DNA of 64,000 bases, from NCBI RefSeq assembly GCF_019038415.1, contig NZ_JAFKRG010000011.1:1-64000 (forward strand). The letters are read 5' to 3'. Position 1 is the first letter of the stretch, and the number at the start of each line of letters is the position of its first letter. Source of the stretch: Synechococcus sp. CCY 9618 (GTDB taxonomy: Bacteria > Cyanobacteriota > Cyanobacteriia > PCC-6307 > Cyanobiaceae). Under the pieces are notes generated by a model, which made no database searches, was not told the origin of the DNA, and saw only the letters and a list, made by a program, of their open reading frames with translations. Shown here in pieces: positions 32,802 through 42,377 of this stretch. Made by a program: the position numbers and the translations under genes.

Positions 32802-35320
32802 GGCTGGCGCTCCGCACCGGGGATCGGCTGCCAGCCGGTGTGGGTGGCCCAGAGGGCCCAGATCGCCATGGCCCGCAGGTAGTGGCAGGCCCGGAAGGTG
32901 CCGGAGGCAGTGATCGCCTCCGGCGTGCGGAACTGCAGACCCCCCTCGTACACCTGGCGCACCACGGCGCCGCTGATGGCGAAGGCGGTGGCGCTCTGGC
33001 CCATCAGCCGGTAGTAGGCGGCCAGGCCGAAGTTGATGCCGGTCCACACCTCCAGGGGGTGGGTGCCCTGGGGATCGAGGGGTGTGCCGTCGCGGCGCAG
33101 GCCGTTGGCCACCCCCAGGCGACCGCCTTCGAAGGACTCGAAACAGGCCTGGCGGATCGCCCCCAGGGCGGAGAGGGCCCGCTCGTCGGCCACCACCGGC
33201 GGCAGGCCCAGCAGCCGGGCGTAGAAGTCGCCGCAGAGCTGGTCGGCCATCACCACCGGCGTACCGCTGCCGGCATCGATGGCGTAGTACTCGCCGTTCC
33301 AGAGCAGGGCGTCGAAGTTCCCCCGCGACTGCTCCAGCCAGCTGCCGAAGCGCCGCTGCTCCTCGGCGGTGTCCAGGCCCAGCTCCAGCTGGAGCTGCTG
33401 GCCGATGGCCAGGGCCGCTTCCAGGGCGGCGATCCAGAGGGCGCCGCAGTAGGCGCTCACCCCCTGCAGGGGCCAGTCGTCGAAGGTCTGGTCCGGGGCG
33501 CCGCCGTTGTCGGGCAGGCCGTCGTCGTTGATGTCGAAGCGCTTGAGGTAGTCGAGGGCGGTCACCGCCGCCGGCCAGCAGGCGGCCAGGAAGCGGATGT
33601 CGCGGCCCCCCGGTGCCAGGCTGTAGGTGCGCCAGACCTGCAGCACGAAGTCGCTCGCCAGGTCCTTCCAGAGGTTGCAGTCCTGGTAGGCGGTGTAGTT
33701 GGTGGCATCCCAGGGGCGTTCGTTGGGGGCGCCCAGATCGTGGGGGGTGGCCCCGGCCACCTTGCGGGGGGCCTCCACCCGGCCCCGTCCCTGGGTGAAG
33801 TACCAGCCGATCGGCCGCGGCGTGGCATCGGCGGCGGGGATGGCGCGGGCGAAGCTGCGCAGCACCGCCTTGTCGAGCTCGGGCCACAGCTGCAGCAGGG
33901 CGAAGGAGCCGTAGAGCCGCACGTCCAGGCTTTCGTACCAGGCGTAATCCAGGCACTCCAGCACCCCGAAGCGTCCCACCGGGTCGTCCGGAGTGGCGGC
34001 GGTCCAGAGGCTCCCCCCGCTGGCCAGGTCATAGAGCTCGTTGAGCAGGGCCATGCGCAGGGGCTCCGGCAGGTCGTGGCGCTGCACCACCGGCGCCTGC
34101 CAGGCCGCGATCGCCTCGCGCCACTGGCGCCAGTCCCGCAGGGCCTCGGCGGCGATGGCGGCGGCGTTGTCGCCGCCGCCGCCGAAGAAATCGGTGTGGC
34201 GCCGCAGGGCCCGGCAACCGGTGGCGAAGGCGGTGACCGGCAGATCCCAGCTGATCACCACCGGAATCTCGAGGCTCTGGCCGGGCTCCAGCCGGCAGCG
34301 CACCGCCAGGGCGGCGCTGGCGGGTTCGTGGGCCCGGCTGCGGCGGTCGTTGTCGCTTTCAGGGATGGAGCCGTCGCGGCTGAAGGGTGCCCAGATCTCC
34401 GCTCCGTCGCCGCTGGGATCCCAGCGGCTGCAGCGGAACAGCTCCACCCCCTCCAGGCCCGCCGTGGCCTCGTCGGGCACTGCCAGGCACCACTGGCCCT
34501 GGCCCTCGGCGATCGGTTCCGAAACGGCCCCCTCCAGAAGAACGCCGCGCAGACCGGGCGCGTCGACCTGCCGGTTGCGCTGGCCTTCGCTGGCGCCGAT
34601 CGCCGGCACGTAGTTGTGCTCAGGACTGCCGTCGTCGCGGAAGTGGACCGCCGCCGCCGGGTCGGTGTTGGTGAACCAGCCGCTGGTGTTGCGCCAGCTC
34701 AGCAGCAGCGAGAGATCCAGCGGCAGGTCAGTGGGGTTGCGCAGCGTCCAGACGAAGACGGCGACGGGATAACTGGTGCGCCGGTAGTCACCGGGCAGGA
34801 TCGGGCTGAAGGCTTCGCTGCTCACCTCGGCGGCGAACACGCCGGTGTGGTTCCAGGCGCAGACCGGGTAGCGGGCGGCCACGGTGCCGGTGCTGTGCTC
34901 GGGGGTGCTGGCGGGGTACCACTGCCAGGCGCTCAGAGGCGATGGGCTGTCACCGCCGGCCGCACCGCGGCTGTCGTCGCCGGCCGGCGACGTGGCCAGG
35001 GCATGGGCGCGGCTCGTCTGGCCGTCGCTTTCGAACAGGGCGAACTGGCAGTCGGGAATCTGCCCGAACCAGTGCTCGCCGCCATCGAGGTGCCAGAGGT
35101 TGAAGCTGCCGTCGGGGGCCCGGCCGATGCAGCCGGCGCCGAACCCCCCCAGGGGCATGCCGTGGTTGGGGCCGTCGTCGATGTTGCTGGCGTAGCGGAC
35201 CGTGTAGGGCGTCTCCCAGCCCAGGCCGAAGGGTCGCTGCCAGCTGGCGGCGGGGGCCTGCCAACGGGACGGGCCACCGCGGCCCAGGTTCCGGAGGGCG
35301 GAGAGGCCGAACGGCGGCAT
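32798..35320 (-). CDS. GH116 family glucosylceramidase-like glycoside hydrolase
   Basis: An 840-residue protein matching the GBA2/bile-acid beta-glucosidase family (GH116). The N-terminal domain shows GMPLGGFGAGCIGR and FNLWHLDGGEHW; the C-terminal (alpha/alpha)6 domain shows YAWYESLDVRLYGSFALLQL, DCNLWKDLASDFVLQVWR, DINDDGLPDNGGAPDQTFDD and GVSAYCGALW, all typical. No signal peptide, so it is probably cytoplasmic. The reaction is hydrolysis of beta-glucosides or glucosylated lipids; the natural substrate in cyanobacteria is not known. First gene of the operon with DUF3122 and ribD. Confidence 0.85.
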   Translation of the reverse strand: MPPFGLSALRNLGRGGPSRWQAPAASWQRPFGLGWETPYTVRYASNIDDGPNHGMPLGGFGAGCIGRAPDGSFNLWHLDGGEHWFGQIPDCQFALFESDGQTSRAHALATSPAGDDSRGAAGGDSPSPLSAWQWYPASTPEHSTGTVAARYPVCAWNHTGVFAAEVSSEAFSPILPGDYRRTSYPVAVFVWTLRNPTDLPLDLSLLLSWRNTSGWFTNTDPAAAVHFRDDGSPEHNYVPAIGASEGQRNRQVDAPGLRGVLLEGAVSEPIAEGQGQWCLAVPDEATAGLEGVELFRCSRWDPSGDGAEIWAPFSRDGSIPESDNDRRSRAHEPASAALAVRCRLEPGQSLEIPVVISWDLPVTAFATGCRALRRHTDFFGGGGDNAAAIAAEALRDWRQWREAIAAWQAPVVQRHDLPEPLRMALLNELYDLASGGSLWTAATPDDPVGRFGVLECLDYAWYESLDVRLYGSFALLQLWPELDKAVLRSFARAIPAADATPRPIGWYFTQGRGRVEAPRKVAGATPHDLGAPNERPWDATNYTAYQDCNLWKDLASDFVLQVWRTYSLAPGGRDIRFLAACWPAAVTALDYLKRFDINDDGLPDNGGAPDQTFDDWPLQGVSAYCGALWIAALEAALAIGQQLQLELGLDTAEEQRRFGSWLEQSRGNFDALLWNGEYYAIDAGSGTPVVMADQLCGDFYARLLGLPPVVADERALSALGAIRQACFESFEGGRLGVANGLRRDGTPLDPQGTHPLEVWTGINFGLAAYYRLMGQSATAFAISGAVVRQVYEGGLQFRTPEAITASGTFRACHYLRAMAIWALWATHTGWQPIPGAERQP

Positions 35321-35446
35321 CGGGGTGCTGAGGGTGGGCCCAGCTTGTCAGAGGCCCGCAGCCGCCGCGGAGCCGGCTGCCGCTGTCGGGGAGGGGCGGA
35401 AGCGCCGGTGGACCGCCGGTACCCTGCCTGCAATCGGTTCGATGGC

Positions 35447-37594
35447 GTGAATCCGCTGACGCGTCTTTTCGGTGCGGATCTCTTTCCGCAGCAACGGTCA
35501 CCGGCCTACCGCCCGGAGATCGACGGGCTGCGGGCCGTGGCCGTCCTGGCGGTGCTGATCAATCACCTCGACGTCCGCTGGCTGCCGGGAGGATTCCTGG
35601 GGGTGGACATCTTCTTCGTGATCTCGGGCTACGTGGTCACCTCGTCCTTGCTGGCCCGCCATGACGAGAGCCGCTGGTCGTTCCTGCGTCGTTTCTATGC
35701 ACGCCGGGTGCGGCGGCTGGTGCCGGCCCTGGTGGTGAACGTCTCGGTCGTATCGGTGCTGTTCTCGCTGTTCGTCTCCCCGCTCGATGATTTCTTCGCG
35801 CCGATCATGCGGACCGGTACGACCGCCCTGTTCGGTGTCTCGAATCTCTACCTGCTCCGGCAGGGCTCGAATTATTTCGCCACCGACAATCACTTCAACG
35901 TCTTCGTGCACACCTGGTCGCTGGGTGTGGAGGAGCAGTTCTATCTCGCCTGGCCGGCGGTGCTCCTGCTCTGCGGGCTCGGGGTGGCCAGCGGCGCCGG
36001 CGGCGGCCTGCGGCGGCTCAAGATCCTCAGCCTCGTGCTCCTGGTGGCCTCCCTGGCCCTCTATCTGGGGCTGAGCCTCGGCGGAAACCCCGAGCGGGCC
36101 TTCTTCCTCACCCCTGCCCGGTTCTGGGAACTGACGGCAGGCTGCGGGGCCTATCTGCTTCACCGGGGCAGTGGCAGTGCCCGCGACCTGGGCCAGCGGC
36201 TGGCCCTGCACCGCTGGCGCGGTCTCCTGAGCCTGCTGGCGTTGCTGGCCCTGCTGGGGTTGCTGCTGCTGCCGGAAGCCTGGCGGCTGGTCACCACCCT
36301 GGGCACGACGGCACTGACGGCGGCCCTGCTGATCCTGCTGCGGCCCACGGGCGGCATCGGCCGCTGGCTCTGCCATCCCCTCAGCCTGGCCATCGGCCTG
36401 GTCTCCTATTCGCTCTATCTCTGGCACTGGCCGGTGATCGTGCTGGCCCGCTGGACGGTGGGGGTCACCCCCCTGACCCTGCTGCCGATTCTGGTGGTGA
36501 CCATCCTCTGCACGGCGCTCTCCTACCGGCTGGAGTGCCTGTTCCGCTACGGCCACCCCTCCCTTCCCGTTCTGGGGCCCACCGGGCTGGCCTATCCGGC
36601 GATGACCGTCCTGGCCACCGCCTTCACCCTGGGCCTCCAGGGTCCGCTGATGGGCCGTCTCTTCGCCGGCGAGCGGAGCCACACCGTCGGCGGCACGGTG
36701 AACATGAAGCGCATCGACGGCACGACCGTCGACACGGTGCACTGCTTTGAGGAACCGAACGATCCAGTGACGACCGACGACCGGCCCGCGCTCTGCAGGG
36801 CCCAGGGGGGACCGGGCCGGCCCACCCTGTATTTCCTCGGGGACAGTCTCACCCACATGCTGATCCCGCTCGGCGGCAGGATCCTGGCCGACGGCCGCTA
36901 CAGCGTGGGCTTCCGGGCCCGCGGGGGTTGCCCGGTTCCCCACTTTTCGCCCTGGTCCGGGGCACGGCACGGGCTGGAGCGCTACCGCCACTGCCAGCCC
37001 TACGCCGCCGGGGAGCTGCAGCGTCTGCTGCCGCGCCTCGCCCCCGGCGACCAGCTCCTGCTGGTGTCCAACCTGGCCGGCTACTTCCACGCTCTGGAGG
37101 GGGAGCAGCGCCGACAGGCGGAGCGCTCCTACGCCACCGCCATCCGCAGCCTGGCCGCTTCCCTGGGCCAGCGGGGGGCGGGGCTGGTCATCGTGGCGTC
37201 GATGCCCACGTTTCCCACCAACCAGGTCAGCGGTCCGCTGACGCTCTGCCAGCGGGAGTGGTTCCGGCCCGCCTGGGCCACCGCCTCCCAATGCCGGCCC
37301 CTGCTGGTGTCCCGCCAGGGAGAGATCGACCGGCTGCGGCCCCTTGATGAGTTCCTCGAGCAGCTCGTCGCCACCACCCCGGGGACCGCTCTGTTCCGCC
37401 CCTTCGACAGCCTCTGCCCCCCCGGGGCGTCCTCCTGCTCCACCTACCGGGGGGACGTTCTTCTCTACAGCGATGCCACCCACCTCACCAACCCGGGGGT
37501 CCTGCTGCTCCACCCCCGGCTGATGGGGTTCCTGCAGGGCCTGCGGCCCCCGCAGCCCAGCCCCCGGGGCGGGGATCAGCCGCCTGCCAGCTGA
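35447..37594 (+). CDS. Acyltransferase 3 / SGNH fusion (O-antigen or exopolysaccharide O-acetylase)
   Basis: A protein of about 715 residues. The N-terminal membrane domain (about ten helices) is an OafA/YrhL-type acyltransferase: YRPEIDGLRAVAVLAVLINH, FFVISGYV, RFYARRVRRLVPAL and HTWSLGVEEQFYLAWP. The C-terminal domain is SGNH-like with TLYFLGDSLTHML and DATHLTNPG, supplying Ser and Asp-His. Such fusions O-acetylate surface glycans. GTG 35447 is chosen as start; a GTG at 35408 would add 13 residues. Its end overlaps the convergent small gene by 19 bases. Confidence 0.85.
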   Translation: MNPLTRLFGADLFPQQRSPAYRPEIDGLRAVAVLAVLINHLDVRWLPGGFLGVDIFFVISGYVVTSSLLARHDESRWSFLRRFYARRVRRLVPALVVNVSVVSVLFSLFVSPLDDFFAPIMRTGTTALFGVSNLYLLRQGSNYFATDNHFNVFVHTWSLGVEEQFYLAWPAVLLLCGLGVASGAGGGLRRLKILSLVLLVASLALYLGLSLGGNPERAFFLTPARFWELTAGCGAYLLHRGSGSARDLGQRLALHRWRGLLSLLALLALLGLLLLPEAWRLVTTLGTTALTAALLILLRPTGGIGRWLCHPLSLAIGLVSYSLYLWHWPVIVLARWTVGVTPLTLLPILVVTILCTALSYRLECLFRYGHPSLPVLGPTGLAYPAMTVLATAFTLGLQGPLMGRLFAGERSHTVGGTVNMKRIDGTTVDTVHCFEEPNDPVTTDDRPALCRAQGGPGRPTLYFLGDSLTHMLIPLGGRILADGRYSVGFRARGGCPVPHFSPWSGARHGLERYRHCQPYAAGELQRLLPRLAPGDQLLLVSNLAGYFHALEGEQRRQAERSYATAIRSLAASLGQRGAGLVIVASMPTFPTNQVSGPLTLCQREWFRPAWATASQCRPLLVSRQGEIDRLRPLDEFLEQLVATTPGTALFRPFDSLCPPGASSCSTYRGDVLLYSDATHLTNPGVLLLHPRLMGFLQGLRPPQPSPRGGDQPPAS

Positions 37595-37824
37595 TCGTTG
37601 GCCAGTTCCTGCTCGATCAGGGCATCGAGGGTGACGGCACTGCGCACCAGCGACTGGTAGCGCTGCACCACCCGGCGGTTGCGCTCCAGCCAGCTGCCGG
37701 GATCCCCACCGCTTCCGAGCGGGCCGCCACCACTGCCCCGGTCGTCGTCCAGCAGTTCGAGATCGTCCTGGTGGGCCAGCAGGGCCAGGACCAGGGCATG
37801 GATCCGCTGACGTCGATCACTCAT
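37576..37824 (-). CDS. Small hypothetical protein, 82 residues
   Basis: A helical, mostly acidic small protein (RIHALVLALLAHQDDLELLD, glycine-rich linker, RNRRVVQRYQSLVRSAVTLD). Codon use matches the core genome. The 3' end overlaps the acyltransferase end and its start faces cobL 43 bases away. Likely a genuine picocyanobacterial small gene of unknown function. Confidence 0.55.
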   Translation of the reverse strand: MSDRRQRIHALVLALLAHQDDLELLDDDRGSGGGPLGSGGDPGSWLERNRRVVQRYQSLVRSAVTLDALIEQELANDQLAGG

Positions 37825-37867
37825 GGGCAGTGGGCCGGGGCGTGGCGGGCGCGCTTCCGGGAGCATC

Positions 37868-39163
37868 ATGGCCAGCAGTGGTGTGGTGGCACGGCTGGAG
37901 GGTTCGCTGCTGGAGGTGCTGGGCACCGATGCCGCCGGGGTGAGGAGCCTCTCCCGCCACTGGCAGGACGAGATCCGCCGGGCCGATCTGGTGGCCGCGC
38001 CCCAGCGGTTGCTGGCGGATCTCGACGGCTGGTGCGCCCCCGGGCCGGGCCCTGAGCTGCTGGCCAGCGACCGGCTCCAGGAGCTCATGCCGCGGCTGCA
38101 GCAGGCCCTGGCCGAGGGGCAGCGGGTGCTGCTGCTGGCGAGCGGCGACCCCCTCTGGTTCGGCATCGGTCGCCTGCTGCTGCAGCACCTGCCCGCCGAC
38201 CGCCTCCGTTTCCATCCCGCCCCCACCTCCCTGCAGCTGGCCTTCTCCCGCCTCGGCCGACCCTGGCAGGACGCCTCCTGGATCAGCCTGCACGGCCGGG
38301 ACCCGGAGCCCCTGGCGGCGCGCCTGCAGCAGCGTCCCGCCGCCCTGGCGGTGCTGACCGATCCCGCCCGGGGCGGGGCCGCCGAGGTGCGCCGGATCCT
38401 GGCGGCCTCGGGTCTGGAGGCCGCCTACCAAGTCTGGCTGGGGGAGCGGCTGGGCCATCCCGCCGAGCGCCTGCTTCAGCTGGCCCCGACCGATCCCCTG
38501 CCGGAGGATCTGGATCCCCTGCACCTGGTGCTGCTGATCGCCGCCGAGCCGGCCCCGGTGGCGCCCGAGGCCCTGCCCCTGTTCGGCATCCCCGATGGCC
38601 ACTGGCTGCAGCATGCCGATCAGCCGGGTCTGATGACCAAGCGGGAGGTGCGCCTCCAGCTGCTGGCGGACCTGGAGCTGCCCGAGCGTGGCGTGCTGTG
38701 GGATGTCGGCGCCGGGGTGGGATCGGTGGGGCTGGAGGCCCTGCGGCTGCGGCCGTTCCTGGAGCTCTGGGCGGTGGAGCGCCGGGCCGGGGCCGCGGCC
38801 CTGATCGGCGCCAACGCCGAACGGCTGGGGGTGCGGCCGGCGGGGGTGCGGGAAGGGGAGGCCCCTGCGGCCCTGGAGGATCTCCCCGACCCCGACCGGG
38901 TGCTGATCGGCGGCGGCGGCAGGGGGCGGGTGGCCCTGCTGGCGGCGGTGCTGGCCAGGCTGCGGCCCGGTGGCATCGTGGTGCTGCCCCTGGCCACCCT
39001 GGAGGCCCTGGCCCAGTTGCGACCCCCGCTGGAGCAGGCCGGCCTGGGGGTGGGCGTCACCCAGATCCAGGCCTGGCGGGGGACCCCCCTGGCGGAGGGC
39101 ACCCGCCTGGCCCCCCTCAATCCGGTGCTGGTGCTGAAGGGTTCACGCCCGCCAGCGGTGTGA
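37868..39163 (+). CDS. cobL: Precorrin-6B methylase / precorrin-7 methyltransferase (CbiE-CbiT type CobL)
   Basis: A bifunctional corrin-ring enzyme of about 431 residues. The N-terminal CbiE half is a tetrapyrrole methylase (VLLLASGDPLWFGIGR, HPAPTSLQLAFSRLG). The C-terminal CbiT half is an SAM-dependent Rossmann methyltransferase (LMTKREVRLQLLADLELP, then LWDVGAGVGSVGLEA, ANAERLGV and a glycine-rich DRVLIGGGG). It acts in cobamide (pseudocobalamin) synthesis. ATG 37868 gives the family length. Its last 47 bases overlap the convergent DUF192 gene. Confidence 0.9.
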   Translation: MASSGVVARLEGSLLEVLGTDAAGVRSLSRHWQDEIRRADLVAAPQRLLADLDGWCAPGPGPELLASDRLQELMPRLQQALAEGQRVLLLASGDPLWFGIGRLLLQHLPADRLRFHPAPTSLQLAFSRLGRPWQDASWISLHGRDPEPLAARLQQRPAALAVLTDPARGGAAEVRRILAASGLEAAYQVWLGERLGHPAERLLQLAPTDPLPEDLDPLHLVLLIAAEPAPVAPEALPLFGIPDGHWLQHADQPGLMTKREVRLQLLADLELPERGVLWDVGAGVGSVGLEALRLRPFLELWAVERRAGAAALIGANAERLGVRPAGVREGEAPAALEDLPDPDRVLIGGGGRGRVALLAAVLARLRPGGIVVLPLATLEALAQLRPPLEQAGLGVGVTQIQAWRGTPLAEGTRLAPLNPVLVLKGSRPPAV

Positions 39164-39632
39164 TCCGCACGGGGGTGCCCACGGCGATGCCCAGGGCGGC
39201 GGCCTGGCCGGCCCCCAGCTCCAGCACGCCGTCCACCGGCGTGTCGGGGCCGTAGCTGCGGCAAGGCAGCTGCATGCAGGGGGGGACGGCGCTTTCGATG
39301 GCGACCACCCGGCGGTCTCGGATGAACAGCATGTCGAGGGGGGACGGGGTGCGGTGCATCCAGAAGCGGGCCAGGGCCGGCGGGGCATAGGGGAACCACA
39401 TGCCCCGCAGGGACGGCAGCGGTGGCCGCATCTGCAGGCCCATGGCGTACTGGCGCTCACCCCGGGGCACCTCCAGCTGGATGCAGCGGGCCGGCGGCGG
39501 CCCCTCCAGGCACCACTGGGCCGTGATGGGCAGGACCTGGGGTGGGACCTGGGAGCGTCCCGGCTCCGCGCCGCAGCCCACCAGGGCCAGCGAGGCGGCG
39601 ATGGGCCAGGCCAGGCTGAGCAAGGGCCTCAT
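39117..39632 (-). CDS. DUF192 lipoprotein
   Basis: A 171-residue protein with a lipoprotein signal (IAASLALVGCGAEP, lipobox Cys near 20). The DUF192 core shows EVPRGERQYAMGLQMRPPLP, PYAPPALARFWMHRTPSPLD, MLFIRDRRVVAIES and the end VDGVLELGAGQAAALGIAVG. The family is widespread with no established function. Its start overlaps the response-regulator stop (ATGA), making it the third gene of nadK-regulator-DUF192. Confidence 0.88.
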   Translation of the reverse strand: MRPLLSLAWPIAASLALVGCGAEPGRSQVPPQVLPITAQWCLEGPPPARCIQLEVPRGERQYAMGLQMRPPLPSLRGMWFPYAPPALARFWMHRTPSPLDMLFIRDRRVVAIESAVPPCMQLPCRSYGPDTPVDGVLELGAGQAAALGIAVGTPVRITPLAGVNPSAPAPD

Positions 39633-40330
39633 GGCAGGCCCCCAGCGGGGGGCCGCCCATCGCTGAGGCTGTAGCCGCGGCCCCGCACGGTGTGGATCAG
39701 CCGCCGCTCCCCCTCCTGCTCCAGCTTCTGGCGCAGGTAGCGCACATAGACCTCGATCACGTTGCTGGCCCCTCCCCCCTGGTCGGCCCAGATCTCCTCC
39801 AGGATTTGCTCCCGGCTCACCACCGCTCCCCGGTGACGCAGCAGCAGCAGCAGCAACTGGTATTCCCGGGCCGTGAGGGTGAGCTGGCGCGGGCCGCGCC
39901 AGGCCTGCCGCGCCACCGGATCGACCCGCAGGTCGCCCACCTGCAGCAGGGCGGACACCGGCACGGGAGAGGGGGCCGCACCCCTGGGCCTGCCCAGGTG
40001 CAGCCGCAGGCGGGTGAGCAGGTCGCTGGTGCCGAGGCTGGGCAGCCAGAAATCATCGGCGCCGCACTCCAGACAGTGGCTGCGGCTCTCCACATCGTCG
40101 CGGGCGATGCCGAGCAGCAGGGGGCGGGCCCCCAGCCGCCGCCGCAGTTCTGGGATCCGTTCCTCACTGCCTGTCGACAGCACCACCGCCGCCACCGCCG
40201 TCGCGGAGGGGTCGTCCGCCTCGGGCTGCTGCAACAGCGCGCGGTAGCCGGACACCTCAAGCCGCGGGGCCAGGCCGGCGGCCTCGGGCCCCAGCAGCAA
40301 CACCAGGGTCGGATCGGCGGAGCTGGTCAC
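39629..40330 (-). CDS. OmpR-family regulator with degenerate receiver domain
   Basis: A 233-residue two-domain regulator. The C-terminal winged helix is standard OmpR/PhoB type ([57 protein letters not shown]). The N-terminal receiver keeps the fold pattern but lacks the paired acidic residues near the start ([10 protein letters not shown]), the phosphoacceptor Asp (replaced by Ser in [11 protein letters not shown]) and the conserved Lys, so it is unlikely to be phosphorylated. A GTG start at 40330 overlaps the nadK stop (GTGA). Targets unknown. Confidence 0.8.
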   Translation of the reverse strand: MTSSADPTLVLLLGPEAAGLAPRLEVSGYRALLQQPEADDPSATAVAAVVLSTGSEERIPELRRRLGARPLLLGIARDDVESRSHCLECGADDFWLPSLGTSDLLTRLRLHLGRPRGAAPSPVPVSALLQVGDLRVDPVARQAWRGPRQLTLTAREYQLLLLLLRHRGAVVSREQILEEIWADQGGGASNVIEVYVRYLRQKLEQEGERRLIHTVRGRGYSLSDGRPPAGGLP

Positions 40331-41253
40331 AGCGGCGCATCGGCGTGGTTGCCGGCGGGCTTGGCCACGTGGGGCAGGCCCCAGCCCAGCTTGTTGCGCA
40401 GCACCTGGAAGAATTCGTGGTCGGCCAGGCGCACGAAGCGCACCGGGTGGTCGCTGCGGCGCACCAGCACCCGGTCCTCGGGCCAGACGTAACAGCCGGC
40501 GCTGCCGTCCACCACCATCATCAGCCGCTCGGGGGTGGCGGGAAACACGGTCACCGGCTCCCGGTCGCTGAACACCAGGGCCCGGGAGGCGAGGGAATGG
40601 GCGGCGATGGGAGTCAGCTGCAGCACAGGACAGTCCGGGCTGATCACCGGCCCGCCTGCGCTCAGGGCATAGGCGGTGGAGCCGGTGGGGGAGGAGAGGA
40701 TCACCCCGTCGGCAGCGATGTCCACCGGGGCGTGGCGGCCGATGGCGACCTCGAAGTGGCACATGCTGGTCAGGGGCTCCCGGTGCAGGGCCATCTCGTT
40801 GAGGCAGAGCACCTCCCAGCGCCGCTGCTCGCCGCGCATCACGCTCACCACCAGCATCGAGCGTTCCTCGATGGTCCAGTCGCCGGCCACCACCTGGGCC
40901 AGGGCCTGGTCGAGGTCCTTGAGGTACGCCTCGGCCAGGAAGCCCAGATGGCCGGTGTTGATGGTGAGGATCGGCACGCCGATCGGGGCGGTCTGGCGGG
41001 CGGCGGAGAGCACGGTGCCATCCCCCCCGAGCACCAGGGCCAGGGCCATCTCCTGATCGAAGCTGGCTGGAACGCAGGCGGCGTAGCCCCTGGAGCGCAG
41101 GTGCTGGTCGGGGTTGGCGAAGCCCACCACGCCGCCCGAACTGCTGACCCGCGCCACCTCCAGGCCGGCCGCGGTGAGGCGGGCCTCGATCAGGTCGGCG
41201 GTGCTGATCGCCAGATCCTTGCCGTCGTTGACGATCAGTCCGACCCGGGGCAC
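40327..41253 (-). CDS. nadK: NAD kinase
   Basis: A 308-residue NAD(+) kinase making NADP. It has [15 protein letters not shown] (GGDG), [31 protein letters not shown] and [12 protein letters not shown] in order. The start is set at GTG 41253, where the cyanobacterial family normally begins ([14 protein letters not shown]); no ATG is available upstream in a sensible position. First of three translationally overlapping genes with the regulator and DUF192. Confidence 0.92.
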   Translation of the reverse strand: MPRVGLIVNDGKDLAISTADLIEARLTAAGLEVARVSSSGGVVGFANPDQHLRSRGYAACVPASFDQEMALALVLGGDGTVLSAARQTAPIGVPILTINTGHLGFLAEAYLKDLDQALAQVVAGDWTIEERSMLVVSVMRGEQRRWEVLCLNEMALHREPLTSMCHFEVAIGRHAPVDIAADGVILSSPTGSTAYALSAGGPVISPDCPVLQLTPIAAHSLASRALVFSDREPVTVFPATPERLMMVVDGSAGCYVWPEDRVLVRRSDHPVRFVRLADHEFFQVLRNKLGWGLPHVAKPAGNHADAPL

Positions 41254-41294
41254 CGATCGCAGGCGGTTGAGCCCCTCGAGTTTATGGGGGGAGA

Positions 41295-42302
41295 TCAGAA
41301 CTGCTCCAGGAAGCGCAGGTCGCTGCTGTAGAGCCGGCGGATGTCGTCGATGCCGTGGCGCACCATGCAGAAGCGCTCGACGCCCAGGCCGGCGGCGAAG
41401 CCGCTCCAGCGCTCCGGATCGATGCCCAGGCCCTCCAGCACCGCCGGATCGACCATGCCGCAGCCCATCACCTCCAGCCAGCGGCCCCGCCACTGCACGT
41501 CCACCTCGGCGGAGGGTTCGGTGAAGGGGAAATAGCTGGCCCGGAAGCGCACCGGCAGATCGCCGAAGAACCGCTGCAGGAAGGTGGTGACCGTGCCGCG
41601 CAGGTGGCTGAAGTCGAGTCCCTCGTCGAGAGCCAGCACCTCCACCTGGTGGAACACCGGCGAATGGGTGGCATCGACCGCATCGCGGCGGTAGACCCGG
41701 CCCGGGGCGATCACCCGCACCGGCGGCGGGTTGGCTTCCAGGTGGCGGATCTGCACCGGGGAGGTGTGGGTGCGCAGCAACCGGTCGCCCCCCAGGTAGA
41801 AGGTGTCCTGCATGTCACGGGCGGGGTGGTGCTCGGGGATGTTGAGAGCGGTGAAGTTGTAGTGGTCGGTCTCGATCTCCGGCCCCTCCGACACCCGGTA
41901 GCCGAGACCGGCGAAGATGTCGACGATTTCCTCGATCGTGCTCTGCAGGGGATGGCGATGGCCCGGCGGCACGTAGCTGCAGGCAGCGGTCACGTCGAGC
42001 CTCTCCCGCTCCAGCCGTTCGGCCATGGCGGCGCTGCGCAAGGCCTCCAGCCGCTCGCTCAGGAGCCGCTGCACCTGCTCCTTGAGCACGTTGGCCCGCT
42101 GGCCCACCAGGGGCCGCTCCTCTCCCGGCAGCCGGCCCATGGCCCCGAGCACTCCGGAGAGGCGACCCTTCTTGCCCAGCAGACCCACCCGCAGGTCTTC
42201 GAGGGCCGCCGCATCGGCGGCGGCGGCGATGGTGGCAGCCGCCTCCGCTTCCAGGCACTCCAGCTGGTCGGTGAGCTGCTGCAGGCTGACGGTGGCGCTC
42301 AC
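41295..42302 (-). CDS. pheS: Phenylalanyl-tRNA synthetase alpha subunit
   Basis: A 335-residue class II synthetase subunit. The N-terminal coiled coil ([37 protein letters not shown]) binds tRNA; motif 2 ([20 protein letters not shown] with [12 protein letters not shown]) and motif 3 ([21 protein letters not shown]) form the active site. The start is the GTG at 42302. The partner pheT is not in this window. It is divergent from surE with a 75-base spacer. Confidence 0.94.
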   Translation of the reverse strand: MSATVSLQQLTDQLECLEAEAAATIAAAADAAALEDLRVGLLGKKGRLSGVLGAMGRLPGEERPLVGQRANVLKEQVQRLLSERLEALRSAAMAERLERERLDVTAACSYVPPGHRHPLQSTIEEIVDIFAGLGYRVSEGPEIETDHYNFTALNIPEHHPARDMQDTFYLGGDRLLRTHTSPVQIRHLEANPPPVRVIAPGRVYRRDAVDATHSPVFHQVEVLALDEGLDFSHLRGTVTTFLQRFFGDLPVRFRASYFPFTEPSAEVDVQWRGRWLEVMGCGMVDPAVLEGLGIDPERWSGFAAGLGVERFCMVRHGIDDIRRLYSSDLRFLEQF

Positions 42303-42377
42303 GGTACGGATCAAAGAAGGAAACGACTGTAGGCAGCAGCGTCTAACTTGCCGCCAGTCCCCCTCTGCCCAGGGCTG

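Noticed and set aside
32723-35400. Very long plus-strand frame opposite GH116 that runs into the acyltransferase
   Set aside because: The upstream 900 codons are an antisense shadow of GH116 with biased low-complexity translation; the real gene begins near 35447.
35498-37513. Long minus-strand frame opposite the acyltransferase
   Set aside because: Gln/Gly/Arg-rich translation typical of antisense frames in high-GC DNA; no motif.
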